NCBI RefSeq assembly: GCF_042477335.2
Contig: NC_091247.1
Coordinates: 13,741,001-13,805,000 of the forward strand
From: Ovis canadensis
Lineage: Eukaryota; Chordata; Mammalia; Artiodactyla; Bovidae
DNA length: 64,000 bases
Direction: 5' to 3'
Position numbers and translations under genes: made by a program. Positions 33,451 to 44,579 of this stretch are shown piece after piece. Below the pieces are notes generated by a model, which had not been told where the DNA came from, ran no database searches, and saw only the letters and a list, made by a program, of their open reading frames with translations. The number at the start of each line of letters is the position of its first letter. Position 1 is the stretch's first letter.

Positions 33451-34855
33451 ATTGGTACAAGACATCTCTAGGGTCTCCAGGGACAGCTCTGAAGAGGCTG
33501 GGACTGCTACTGGCCAAAGATCAGCCCTTGAGGTCCCTGGCTGGGCAGCTGCTGGAGAGAAGATGTCCTTGTCTCTCGGGGAGTCTGGCTAGGTACCCTA
33601 GGAGGCTGGCCTGAAGCCTCCATCCTGGGCTGGCTGGCAGGGGTAGGCGGCTGCAGACAGACCCCTGCAGGATCTGGTGGGCTCATCTGCCTGCCTGAGC
33701 CGCTTCCCTGTGCAGCCCCAGAAACAAGGAGCTGCTGGGAGGCAGCCGGAGAGACAAGGCAGAGGACTCAAGGTCATGTGGAAGGACGACCAGGGTTGGG
33801 GGAGCACAGAGCCTAGAATGGCGCATTTGTTTGCTGAGGAAAGGCCACTGGAGCTGGGCTTTGAGGGCCAAAAAGTGGCAGGAAGGCCAATGGAAAAGCA
33901 GGAAAATGCCAAGACAAGAGTGAGAGGGGATAGCCTGTCTGGGGAGCCCGGCTCCTCCTGGTGGGAGCCCTCTGTGGCCGCGGAAGATGGGTAGCCTGGG
34001 AGGCAGGCACTGCAGAAGGTCCTTGGTTCAGAGACCTGGGGATTATCTGAAAGGGGGTGAGGACCCAGGGCAAGGGCAGGAAGAGGGGAACTGAGTTCAA
34101 GTCCGTAGGACTTCATAACCCGACACTGCCAGTTCACATGGTGTGAGGCACATGGCAGCCGTGTAGGAAGCTGTCTTATCCAGGAGGGCGTGGCCTCTGT
34201 TCTTATCCAGGCCCAGCTTCCACAGCCCAGGGGTTGCGGGGTGGTCCACCCTCGGCCCAGCATCAGAGATGCCGCCGGGGCCGGGACGCCGGGAGTGGAA
34301 CACGTTGGACAAAGTGGCCATTTTCCAGTCCTTAGACTCGGGCAGTTTCTGTTTCTGGTGGAACAGGTGACAAAAAGCAAACATGGAAACACGAGAAACG
34401 GAGCCTGCGGCAGAAAAAAGGCAGAAACAGACACGCCGAGCAAGGGAGAGACGAGTGGACAGGACCGCTGCAAAACAGGCGGAGACAGACAGAAAACAGA
34501 GAGATGCGGGAGGGGCCGGCCGTGCGGACACACCCGAGGAGGGGGCGGAGCTGGAAACGCGAGGGGAAGGGAAGCCCTGCAGAGAGAGGCAGGGGAGCAC
34601 GGGCTGTGTCGCACCCCTGCCCCAGCGGAGCTGTGGACCACGCCTGGGATGCTGGCTCCAGGAAGGTCAAGTCAAGACACTGCAGAGGGCCTTTGCTCGT
34701 GAGTGGGGGTGACGGAGGCTGTCCTCTCCTGTCTGCAGTGCTGAGCCAGCCCCGCCCTCTCGCCGCACCTTATCCCCATCGGGGCTGTCTCTCGAGATTT
34801 GGAGATGGAGATAGCCATTGAGTTCCCCCAGCCTCTTCCCTTATGCATTTACTGA
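33451..34855. other. Intergenic unique sequence, purine-rich segment
   Basis: About 34376-34530 is strongly purine-rich on the plus strand. A long minus-strand open frame (33598-34641) crosses the region but has no recognised domain and a Pro/Ser/Leu/Cys-rich composition, so it is not called as a gene. Confidence 0.5.
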
Positions 34856-35082
34856 GCGTGTGTGCGCTAAGTGGCTTCAGCTGTGTTAGACCCTTTGCGA
34901 CCCTATGGACGGTATCTCGCCAGGCTCTACTGTCCATGGGATTCTCCAGGCAAGAATGTTGGGGTGGGTTGCCATGCCCTTCTCCCGGGGGATCTTCCCG
35001 ACCCAGGAATCGAACCCACGTGTTTTGTGTTTCCTACATTGGCTGCGGATCCTTTACCACTAACGCCACCTGGGAAGCCCCA
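34856..35082 (-). mobile_element. Bov-tA SINE
   Basis: A complete minus-strand copy with 'ggggcttcccaggtggcgtt' at its right end. Confidence 0.9.
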
Positions 35083-35092
35083 TACTGAGCTC

Positions 35093-35440
35093 CGACTGTT
35101 TGTGTTGTAGAGCTGGAGAAGGCTCGAGAGTCCCTTGGACAGCAGGGAGATCAAACCAGTCAATCCTAAAGGAAATCAACGCTTTGGAAGGACGGACGCT
35201 GAAGCTGAAGTGCCAATACTTAGGCCACCTGATGTGAAGAGCCGACTCATTAGAAAAGACCCTGATGCTGAGAAAGATTGAAGGCAAAAGGAGAAGGATG
35301 AGATAGTTAGATAGCATCACCGACTCCATAGACATGAGTTTGAGCAAACTCTGGGAGACAGTGGAGGAGAGAAGAGCCTTGCGGCTATGGTCCATGGGGT
35401 GGAAAGAGTTAGATATGACTTAGCGACTGAACAAGGACAA
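35093..35440 (+). mobile_element. BovB 3' end fragment
   Basis: The last 340 bp or so of BovB, from the 'gagctggagaaggctcgaga' region to 'cttagcgactgaacaaggac'. It is diverged, with several frame breaks. Confidence 0.88.
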
Positions 35441-36907
35441 CTGTTTGCCAACCACGGTGCCAGCATTGTCTCCCCAAACCTCTCAACCTCTCTGCCAGGA
35501 ATGTGAGGCTCAGAGAGGTTAGGCTGATGGCCTGAGGTCACACAGGAAGTGTGCCATGAGAGAAAATTCAGGTCTGTCTGTCTGATGATCCAAGGATTCC
35601 CACCCCCCACCCCCCCGCTGCCCTCTTCATCCTCCAACTGTGGGATTTTAATCGCCTCTGCCTCAGAATGTGCTTCAGTTTGTTTCTATATTTTTAGGAA
35701 TTTTTTTCCCTCCCCTTCTCCCAGCTTTGGTTGGAAAGGGAGGGAGCTTGGAGGGGTCAGAGGTGGGTTCAGAAGGGTCTCCTCTGCTTCCCAAGTTTCA
35801 TCTGGACCCTTCTCTTGAAGCCTGGCCTTTCCCCAGGCTCCCTCCCTCCCTTCAATCCCCTGGCCTCTTAAGAAGCTGGAGGAACCATTGCTAATCAGTT
35901 TCTGAGAGAGCCTGGGGGATAAACGGAGGAACCACGGGCACTGGATTGCTAACAGCTGGTCCCCTCCCCACGGGCAGTCCTGGCGCTGGTGCCTCACTCC
36001 CTTTCTCAATTCCAGTGTTTCCTCCTTCTGCCTGGTTCTCTCTGTTCTCTTCAGGGTTTATCCTCGACTTGACGAAGCCACAGAGGTTGAGAAAGGCTCC
36101 CTGCCTGACATACCCGCTTCCTTCACTCACCTCCCCAGGGTGAGGCCCTCAAAATGCTCATCACACTTTCATCTCTGGGCCTTTGCACACCTTACTCCTT
36201 CTGCAGGGACAGCCCTCTGACTGGCAAACTCCTATGCATCTTCCAAGATCCAGCTTATGTGTCACCTCCTCTAGGAAGCCCTCCTAGGCCTAAGGCCTGG
36301 CCATGTGGGCAGCTGGTGCGGCCGCATGATCCCTGGGAAGAGCACTGGAAGCGGAGTCCAGGGGGTCTAGTCGTGGCTCTGATTCGTGGTGGGCGAGTAC
36401 TAACCTGAGCTGCTTCTCTGACCTGCCTTTTGTCTGCTGGTCCTCCTCCGTCGCAGCTCAGCTTCTCTGTTGCCTGCTGTGCAGACTTCTTGGACCCCTC
36501 CCCTCCTTCTACCCTCCTCCTCGCGCTAAGAATGACTCCCTCAGTGTCCCTGGGCTCCTCCCAGGGCGGGGTCCCTGCCTGCCTGGTGGCCACGACGTCC
36601 CCATGCCTTCATCGTGACGTGGATGAATGAATGATTCATGAGAACCAAGATGCTCGTCTCTAGAAGAGAAAGAGGAGGAATTCTGCCCTCCCGGGACAGC
36701 TGTGAGCTTTGGCTCAGTTCAAAGTTTGCTTTTCCCTGGCTCTCAGTACTCAGCTCTACTGTGATTGTAAATATCGATTGAGGGGACTCCACTTCTCCTG
36801 AGGCTGTTCTAATGGGATCCCAGCAGGCCCAGCACCTGAAGGCTGCCTCGGAGAAACCTGGGCGCTGGTGGGAGGGTGGAGGATGTTGGAGGGGGCGGTG
36901 GGCTGGC

Positions 36908-37103
36908 AGCAGTCCCCAACCCTTTTGGCACCAGGAACCGGTTTCAGAAAAGACAGTTTTTCCATGGATGGGTGGGGGAGGGATGGCTTTGGGATGATTC
37001 AAGTGCATTACATGTATTGTGCACTTAATTTCTATTATTATTCCATCAGCTCCACCTCAGGTCATCAGGCATTAGATCCTGGAGGTTGGGGACCCCTGTG
37101 CTG
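36908..37103. mobile_element. hAT-like nonautonomous DNA transposon, internally deleted
   Basis: The left end 'cagcagtccccaacccttt' and the right end 'ggttggggacccctg' are inverted repeats, with internal text such as 'gggatgattcaagtgcatta' recalled from a mammalian MER family. The flanking 8-mers (tgggctgg, tgctggag) are a poor TSD match, as expected for an old copy. Confidence 0.7.
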
Positions 37104-38616
37104 GAGGATTGATAGAATCAGACTGGGGGTACAGGCCCAAGAGCCAGACTGATAACTCTCCCCTCACGGCCCCAAACACCAGATGGAGCCCCAAGTCACA
37201 GTTGCCAATGAAGCAAGAACAGGGTGGAGGGGGCCATGCAGGGCCAGCAGAAGGGCAGGCCTGGGGGGGCCTGTACACGCTGGTAGAGCTGCCAGTGGCC
37301 CCCACCTTGGGCATCACGCAGAGCCTCTCTGTCTCCCTCCCATGTTGCCTTCCCAGCTAGCCCGTGAGCAGCAGAGCAGGCTTAAGGAAAGAGAACAGAG
37401 ACTTTGGGGAAGCCTATTCAACCCCAGGCTGGGGAGAATCTTACACAGCCAGGAAGGAGGGGAGAGGGAGCCAGGGTTGGGGGGAGGCTGAGAGCGGAGG
37501 AGAGAAGCCCCTTCCCTACCGACTCCTATAGACAGAGGCGGCCTGGGGCGCATCCCAGTCAGCTCTGCATGACTGGGCCCAGTCTTGATGTCCATGGACC
37601 CAGCTGAGTTGGGTACCACCCCATAGGGCCCCCGTACCTGATGAGCCTTTTCTCTTTCTCCTGTGGAGGAGGGGGGCTGAATCCAGAAGGGAAAAAGGGA
37701 GAGGGGCTTGTCTGGAGGATTCCAGCCCACACCAAACCCCAGCGATCACACTGCAGGTCTCCTGGTACACCTCTACCCACCCTTCAGGGCTGAGCTTCAA
37801 GGCTGTCACCTCCAGAAAGCCCACCCTGCCCATCCCTCCTCTTTCTCTCCTTCCATCAAGTCAGAAGGCTGGGCCCTCATCTCCTCTTCTACCTAGATCT
37901 CAGGTTTCTTCCAGGAGGGGCAGCTTCCCCTGCAGAGGCCGTGAACCCGAGAGTCACATCAACAGGTGATGTTTTTGAGCACCTCCCACGGGACCTGTGC
38001 CTTGAGAATAAGGGCACTCATTCTGTCTCTGGATCTACCCCTCTGGCCCTGGAAGTGGGCAATGAGGCCATCCCCACTTTGCCAATAGGAAAACTAAGCC
38101 ACTTACCCAACAGGTGTCTCAGAGCTAGGCACGGGAGCAGCAGGAATTTTACCCGCCTCACCCTCCAAAAATAAGGTGTGAGCACTCAGGGCTGATAAAT
38201 GACCTTATAACAAAGTTGCTTAAAATAATGGGAATTGACTGTTTTTCCTGGTCAGAGGACTGACTGAGCTCTGCTGGGATGTTCTTGTGCTCCATGCAGT
38301 GAAGCTGAGGACCCTCAGTGGCTGCATTCGGCTGGGAGCCCAGCTGGGGCTTCTCACCCTTGAGGGTCTCTCCACGTGGCCTCTCATCACTCTGCGGTCT
38401 TGCCTGAGCATCTTTAGAGCATGGCACTGGCATCCATCAGGGGCCATTCCAAGGAGACTAGTCCTAGCGTGGAAGACCCTCTTGGACATTTGCTCGCATC
38501 ATCCTTCCTAACATTTCATTGGCCAAAGTAAGGCATATGTCCGTTACTTGATCTGTTCATTGGGGTCATCCGTGTGAATGTCCACCATGGTCGTGTCTAC
38601 CTTTGTAGAAATGGCG

Positions 38617-38647
38617 CTAACTACAACTGTGGATCAGTTGTAGTTAG
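38617..38647. repeat. Perfect 13-bp inverted repeat (hairpin)
   Basis: CTAACTACAACTG (38617-38629) and CAGTTGTAGTTAG (38635-38647) are exact reverse complements with a 5-base loop. The arms contain MYB-like CAACTG/CAGTTG. Confidence 0.95.
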
Positions 38648-38652
38648 GTCCC

Positions 38653-38704
38653 GTCAGGTCAAGGCAAGCTGAGTTTGCCTACCTGTCAGGTCAAGGCAAG
38701 CTGA
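38653..38704. repeat. 20-bp direct repeat, two copies
   Basis: GTCAGGTCAAGGCAAGCTGA occurs at 38653-38672 and 38685-38704, offset 32 bp, immediately after the hairpin. Confidence 0.95.
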
Positions 38705-39167
38705 TTTAGTCAAGTGAAGTGACTTCTGATCCCTTTGCTCTGAACCTAAGACCTAGCCAGAACTGGGGCCCGTCCAATTAATGGAATCTGCAGATGGAAC
38801 TGTCAAGGAGACACCCAGCTCCAACCTCTGTGTGGAGCACCCATGTTACCCATGGGAGCCTGGGCTTTTGAGAAAAAGACCCTTCCTGTGGGACACCTGT
38901 TGCTAAATCAGTGGATGATGGAGTGGTACTTTTTCTTTCCTACCAGGAGTGTAACAGCAGGGGTTTCCCCTCAATGCAGGGCTTTGCTGCTTGGAGAGGG
39001 CAGGTGAAAAGAATCTCCCCCTCCCTTTCCCCACCCCCGCATCTTCCTCTTTCCCCATTTCTGATTCAGAAATTTAGGCTGAATGACCTTTAAGACCTTT
39101 AAGATGTTTATTCTTCCATCAACATCCTTTTGGGACCAGGTTAGGCTTTATTTATTGAATGCCTAGT

Positions 39168-39290
39168 AGGTAGTAATGGCAACCCACTCCAGTACTCTTG
39201 TCTGGAGAATCCCATGGACCTAGGAGTCTGGTAGGCTACAGTCCATGAGGTCACAGAGAGTCAGACGCACCTGAGCGGCTTCACTTAGCA
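39168..39290 (+). mobile_element. BovA SINE fragment
   Basis: The BovA body runs from 'taatggcaacccactccagt' to 'gcacctgagcggcttcactt'. The tRNA-like head is missing. Confidence 0.88.
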
Positions 39291-40051
39291 GGTACCTGGG
39301 CACTTTATCTGCTCTCACCCTCGAAGCTCCCTGAATTTCATAGACTGTCCTTTGAGGTTTGGTTCCTGGTCCCTCTCTGAGGTGCATGGTGGTTGTCATG
39401 AGACGGTTCACTAGACATCTCCGGGTTTCCTCCCTTAACACATGGGAAGGCTGCCTATCTTCCCTTACTCTGATGTTATGCTTACTCTGGTCAAATCGGC
39501 ATGAGCAGAGCTTTCACGCGCCGCTTCCAAGAGAGGCTTTACAAGTCAGTGTGTAAGTCTCCACATTGCCTTTCTTCCCATCCACGGTGGTCAGAGAAGC
39601 ACATGTTGAAATGGAGTTTCTGATAGACTATGATCTGGTGTGAGTATAGGTCCAGAGCCCCTGCCCTGGATGTGTGATGAAGTGGGAAATAGACTTTTCT
39701 GTTAGGTCACAGAGATTTGGGGAATGTTTGTCACTGTGGCTTAACATAAAGCCTCTGCTGACCAATACACACACTCGGGTGCAACACAAGAGACCATAGG
39801 GCTGCTAGAATCACCTATCTAGTTCTCATAACCCACCTTTCAGGAAAATGGCAAGCTCTTTCAAAATCCATTTGATAAATTCCATGGAAGTCAATATGGG
39901 TCTTGGTGGCTAATTGGTTATGGAGGGGTATGGGAAATGAAGGAGCCGGGCTCCAAAAACAGAAGGCAACCCCCTCCCTTAATTCATCCCTGAACCAACC
40001 AGGAAAAAGGATTTCTTCCATCCCTGGCCTCTGGGAATATTAGGGATTTAT

Positions 40052-40160
40052 TCCCCCCCACCCCTTCCTCTCTCTCTCTTTCCTATCTTCCTCCTTCCCT
40101 CCCTTTCCTTCCCTCCTTTTTTCCTTCTTTCCCCCTCCTCCCTTTTCTTCCTTTCTTCTT
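40052..40160. repeat. Polypyrimidine tract
   Basis: About 110 bp are almost pure C/T on the plus strand, with CTCTCT and CCTT subrepeats. Confidence 0.9.
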
Positions 40161-41642
40161 AAAGCACTGCTTTCCAAAGTTGTGTTAAGCTAGAACTGTC
40201 GCTACAGTGTTCTTCCCCTAATACAGCTCCACTGAAACACTTTAGCAGGCCCCACTTTCTGACCTGAGGAGGCACCTCTCTTGATTGCATACCAATGATT
40301 GCTTTATAAAATATTTTTGAACCCTGACAGCTCTCCAGGAGCAAAGCCTGTTGTCAGAAGAGTGCAGTGGCTTTCAACTTCTCTTGACCTTTAAGGCAAA
40401 GTATTTTGAAATGTGTTGTTTATTCTCCATCTCCACCAAGCATGTGGAGAATGCAAGGTGGCATCATATTGTCAGTTACATTATTTCTGGCTTAGAGCTT
40501 CACAGACCTGGCCGTGATGCTATTACCTGCAGCTAGAGGGTTGCACATCTCCTCTTCTCCAAGGGCTGGTGTGAGAGTCCAGCCAGGGAAGTAGGAAATC
40601 CATCTCTAGGCTTAATGCTCACGGCCCAGATGCATGGTGCATGGAGCCAGGAGCTCAAGACCCAGCATTTCCACACCATCTTCTTCACCAGTTTATCAAA
40701 ATGTCATACTTTTTATGAGCATCCTGGCCAACTTCTTCACTTGGCATGGGGCAAACGGAAGCCCAGAGGGCACAAGGCCAGGTCAGGGCCTCTCGGTGGG
40801 TTAGGACCTACCTGGAGGTGACAGCACAAAGGACAGGCAGAATGGAAAGAGCTTGGGCTTAGCGCTGGTCACACTGAACTTTGGACTTCAGTTCTGTTAC
40901 TTAATCACTGACTTCCTCTTGGTCAGCTTCAGTTCCCTCACCTCTGAAATGGGAACTATAATGATCATCAACATTCACAGGCCACTAAATGCAAGTTTTC
41001 TATTTCAACTCATTTTTTACAACAGCACTCTGGATAGGTACTGTTATCATCAGCCCAATTTTCAGATGAGGGAAGTCAAGGACCGAGGAGTCATAAGATT
41101 TGCCTGAGGTCACGAAGAAGAACACAAACTCAACCCAGTCATGTGGGGGAACATGGTACTTTCCTGCCTGGAGAGTTGCTGGGGAGGATTAAAGTGCTGG
41201 AATACACAACAGGGCTTGATACGTGTGCTCAGTGAAGATGGCTATTATTGTCAGTCAAAAAGAAACCACCTATTCTAGAAGCAGTCAACCCAGAACTGCA
41301 CACGAAGCCCTTTGCCCACTCGTTAGGATTGCTCACTCCCCCTTCCAGGAACTCGCATGCTCCCAGGTACTCTATCACACCTTGTTTAGAAGGTGGAGAT
41401 TTTGGATCTGAGCCTTAAGAATAAACAGCTCACTTAGCAGATAGGAAGCCGTTGGGAGGATGCACCAGGCAGAGCGAGCAATACTGGCAAAAGCCTAGAG
41501 GTGCGAAAGTGTGTGTTTGCAAGTAGAAGCCGGCCGGGGTGGGGGCGGGAGGTGGTGGGGCTGTTGGATTTGATTCAGATGCTTGTTGCTAGGGGATCTT
41601 CTCTGCCCCTCCTCCTTCAACCTCTTTGATAACCGGACCTCA

Positions 41643-41657
41643 GGCGCCACCTGGTGG
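41643..41657 (-). promoter_or_regulatory. CTCF core motif
   Basis: The minus strand reads CCACCAGGTGGCGCC, fitting the CTCF core at every position. It has the same orientation as the motif at 25749-25763. Confidence 0.65.
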
Positions 41658-41838
41658 CAGCCTCTGAGACCAACAGGGCAGAAACCAATGGGAGTAAGTG
41701 CTACCCACACTTCTGTCCCCTGAACTATCGCTTCCTGCCTCTCTTCTTGGAAATGGACTTGCTATAAAAGCGATAGAACAATCATCAAGAAATTTTTATT
41801 TAAGGATTATATTTTCCCGTTATCAAAACAAAGCATGG

Positions 41839-43330
41839 GAGAAGGAAATGGCAACCCACTCCAGTATTCTTGCCTGGAGAATCCCATGGACAGAGGAGCC
41901 TGGCAGGCTACAGTCCATGGGGTCTCAAGAGTCAGACACAACTTAGTGACTAAACCACCAGCTTGTTTAGAAAAATGAATACTTAAAGAAAAAAAATTTA
42001 ACTATAAAATTAACAAACTATAAAGATTAATAGCAGAAGGAATTATACTTGATTTTTCCCTAGCTAAGAAAAGAAGGTATAGTGTTCAGCTTCAAAACTC
42101 CAACATTGTCACTGACTCTCTATTCTTAACTGACATACTGCCACGAAGTTGTTTTTGAGTTCATGAAAAGTTTCAACAGCATTGGGCATTTTTTAAAATG
42201 TTTTGTTTCTTAAGTACCTTTTTATAGCATTTTATTTACTTCCTAAAGATTCAGGGAATCTGAATTTTAGATTCTGTGAACCTGAATTTTACAAACATCT
42301 GGTCTACCTCAGTTAGATGTTGGCTGCATAGAGATAGAGCTGAAGTGATCACCACAGCCATAAAACTGATTGTCTAAGAAGGATTTATACAGTGTTTACA
42401 AACCTGGAATCAAGTATGGATTTTATCTGAAAGTTAAAAGTTAGATATTAGAGAAAGTACTTAATTCAGGTATTTTCAAGTTTTAAAACTTCACTTGTTT
42501 ACCTACTAAAAATAGTTCTAGTTTTTTCTGCTTAGGAAAGTCCATTAAAATGATAAACCCTAATTTGCAGCGCTTTCCTCATAAAGTTTTGGGTGTGAAA
42601 GAATTGAATTTACTAGATATGTTTGGGATGGGATATTTTGTTGGGTAGGTTTTCCTTTTTCTTTTTAACTTTTAATAGGCTTCCAACAAGAGTACAGTTG
42701 TTTCAGAACGAATTTTTTTAACATTATACTTTTCCCTTTCTCTTCACAGTGTTTGGAGAGTAAAATGAAAAACTGTGTACTCTGTGATTTTAACTTCTTT
42801 AATATACTCTTGAGATTTTTCCTTTAATTTAAATTACCATCACATGGCCCTTTCAGTAGTAAAACCAGCATTTGTTCCCTCACCAAACCCCATGCCAAAT
42901 TCATCATAAAGAAAGCTCAGCATCCATAATTCCAGTAGTGCTTATCAATTTAGAGGAGAGGGCATTTAGTAAATATCCCAACTGGTCGTTTTATGCACAA
43001 GGCTTCAGTCAGAACATAGAAAAAAAACATTCTGTGAATGAAATAGTGTATGTTCAGATTTTAGAAAAGACATTTTTAAAAGCCCAATTTACAGCCGTAT
43101 ATTTTCTTATGATGTCATTTATGAAAAAGCTGTCTGTACTAACAGGTGCTGTAACACTACTGTTGTTGGATTTTATTGTTTGGTGATAAATGTATACAAT
43201 ATTTCTAAGGGAAACTATGTACTGTGATGTAAAAGTCTGGGCAAAATGTATATAATCCTTGTATATAGTTGTGTATTTGATTATAATTACTGATTGTAAA
43301 GATTTAATAAAATATGTAAATATCAAAAAA
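41839..43330 (+). pseudogene. Retrocopy of a polyadenylated 3'UTR-like transcript, SINE at its 5' end
   Basis: A 14-bp TSD, AAAACAAAGCATGG, lies at 41825-41838 and 43331-43344. The insertion ends with AATAAA (43306-43311), 13 bases, and then a short A tail. This is the hallmark of L1-driven insertion of an mRNA end. The first 120 bp or so (41839-41962) are a plus-strand BovA SINE body. The remaining 1.37 kb is AT-rich, has no long open frame and resembles a 3'UTR. The source gene is not recognised. The SINE either sat in the source UTR or was joined by template switching. Confidence 0.8.
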
Positions 43331-43439
43331 AAAACAAAGCATGGTCATTGTAGATAACTGGGAAAATATACAAAAGTTTAATCAAGAGGGAAATAGTCAC
43401 CCTTCGTTCCATTGCTCAGAGTAACCACTAATAACATAC

Positions 43440-43765
43440 TGACATCTTTTTTCTTTTAATTTGTTATCCAAACTTTTTATTGAAATATATATAACCTACA
43501 GAAAAGCCCAACTCATTCAAGCTGATGAATTATAAAAAGTGAAAATATCAGTGAGATCATCGCTAGGTCCAGAAATAGAGCAATACCAGAATCCTAGAAG
43601 TCTCTTTTTGCCCAACCACATCCATCAACCTCCTTCCCAACTGTAGCAACTAAGCTGACTTCCAATATCACAAAGTTCTGGAAGTTTATGTAAAAATAAA
43701 ACTACGCTTTATGGCTAGCTTCTTTTGCCAAAGGATGTGCTGGTTGGTGTAGTCAGTCTTTTCCA
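43440..43765 (-). repeat. L1-type LINE 3' relic
   Basis: 'actttttattgaaatatata' and following text match the antisense of an old L1 3' end, with several gaps. Confidence 0.55.
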
Positions 43766-43767
43766 CT

Positions 43768-44050
43768 TACCTGCTGCTGCTGCAGCTGCTAAGTCGCTTC
43801 AGTTGTGTTCGACTCTGTGCGATCCCATAGACGGCAGCCCACCAAGCTTCCCCGTCCCTGGGATTCTCCAGGCAAGAACACTGGAGTGGGTTGCCATTTC
43901 CTTCTCCAATGCATGAAAGTGAAAAGTGAAAGTGAAGTCACTCAGTCGTGTCCGACTAGTGGCGACTTCATGGACTGCAGTCTACCAGGCTCCTCCGTCC
44001 ATGAGGTTTTCCAGGCAAGAGTACTGGAGTGGGGTGCCATTGCCTTTTTG
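43768..44050 (-). mobile_element. BOV-A2 SINE (two BovA units)
   Basis: Two BovA bodies lie in tandem, joined by 'gcatgaaagtgaaaagtgaa'-type linker sequence. A (GCT)n run at the left is the tail. The minus orientation and dimer structure are typical of BOV-A2. Confidence 0.92.
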
Positions 44051-44320
44051 TCCACTTACCTATTGTGGCTCAAATGATCAATTCCCTGATGATGCATGAA
44101 GTTTCTCAATTCTTTATGTTCATTGGCTATTTGGATATCTTCTTTTGTGAATGACTATCTGTGTCTTTCCCCATTTTTGAGCATCTCTTTGTTATATAAA
44201 AAATTCTTTATATTTTCAAGGTACAAGTCTTTTGTGGATTTTACATATATTGACTAAGATACTGATATCTTTGAATCCAGAGATTTTCTCTGCATGTAAT
44301 TTTCATGTAATCCACATACA
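44051..44320 (-). repeat. L1 ORF2 antisense relic
   Basis: 'tgttcattggctatttggat' and 'tctttccccatttttgagca' are standard antisense L1 3' phrases. Confidence 0.65.
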
Positions 44321-44327
44321 ATGAGGA

Positions 44328-44575
44328 TTTGTGTGTGTGTGTGTGTGTGTGTGCATGTACTGTGTGCTAAGTTGCTTCAGTTGTGTCTCTTTGTGACCCT
44401 GTGGACCATAGCCCACCGAGCTCCTCTGTCCATGGGATTCTCCAGAGAAGAATACTGGAGTGGGTTGCCATGCCCTCCTCCAGGGGATCTTCTCAACCTA
44501 GGGATTGAACCTGCATTTCTTGTGTCTCCTGCATTGGCAGGCAGGTTCTTTACCACTAGCACCACCTGGGAAGCA
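44328..44575 (-). mobile_element. Bov-tA SINE with (TG)n tail
   Basis: A TG microsatellite at about 44330-44352 is the complement of its CA tail. The body and tRNA-like head extend to 'cacctgggaagc'. A short (TA)n follows at about 44576-44585. Confidence 0.92.
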
Positions 44576-44579
44576 TATA

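Larger units (their letters stand above)
35441..39165. other. Intergenic; ancient repeats in unique sequence
   Basis: A MIR-like block lies at about 35460-35560, L2-like at about 36140-36290, MIR-like at about 36310-36420, an hAT element at 36908-37103, and a perfect hairpin at 38617-38647. No exon is supported. About 37180-37900 and 38750-39110 show nothing recognisable. Confidence 0.5.
39291..41824. other. Intergenic; MIR relics and a polypyrimidine tract
   Basis: A pyrimidine tract lies at about 40052-40160, and MIR/L2-like blocks at about 40840-41130. A CTCF-like motif lies at 41643-41657. The rest is unique, and no exon is supported. Confidence 0.5.
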
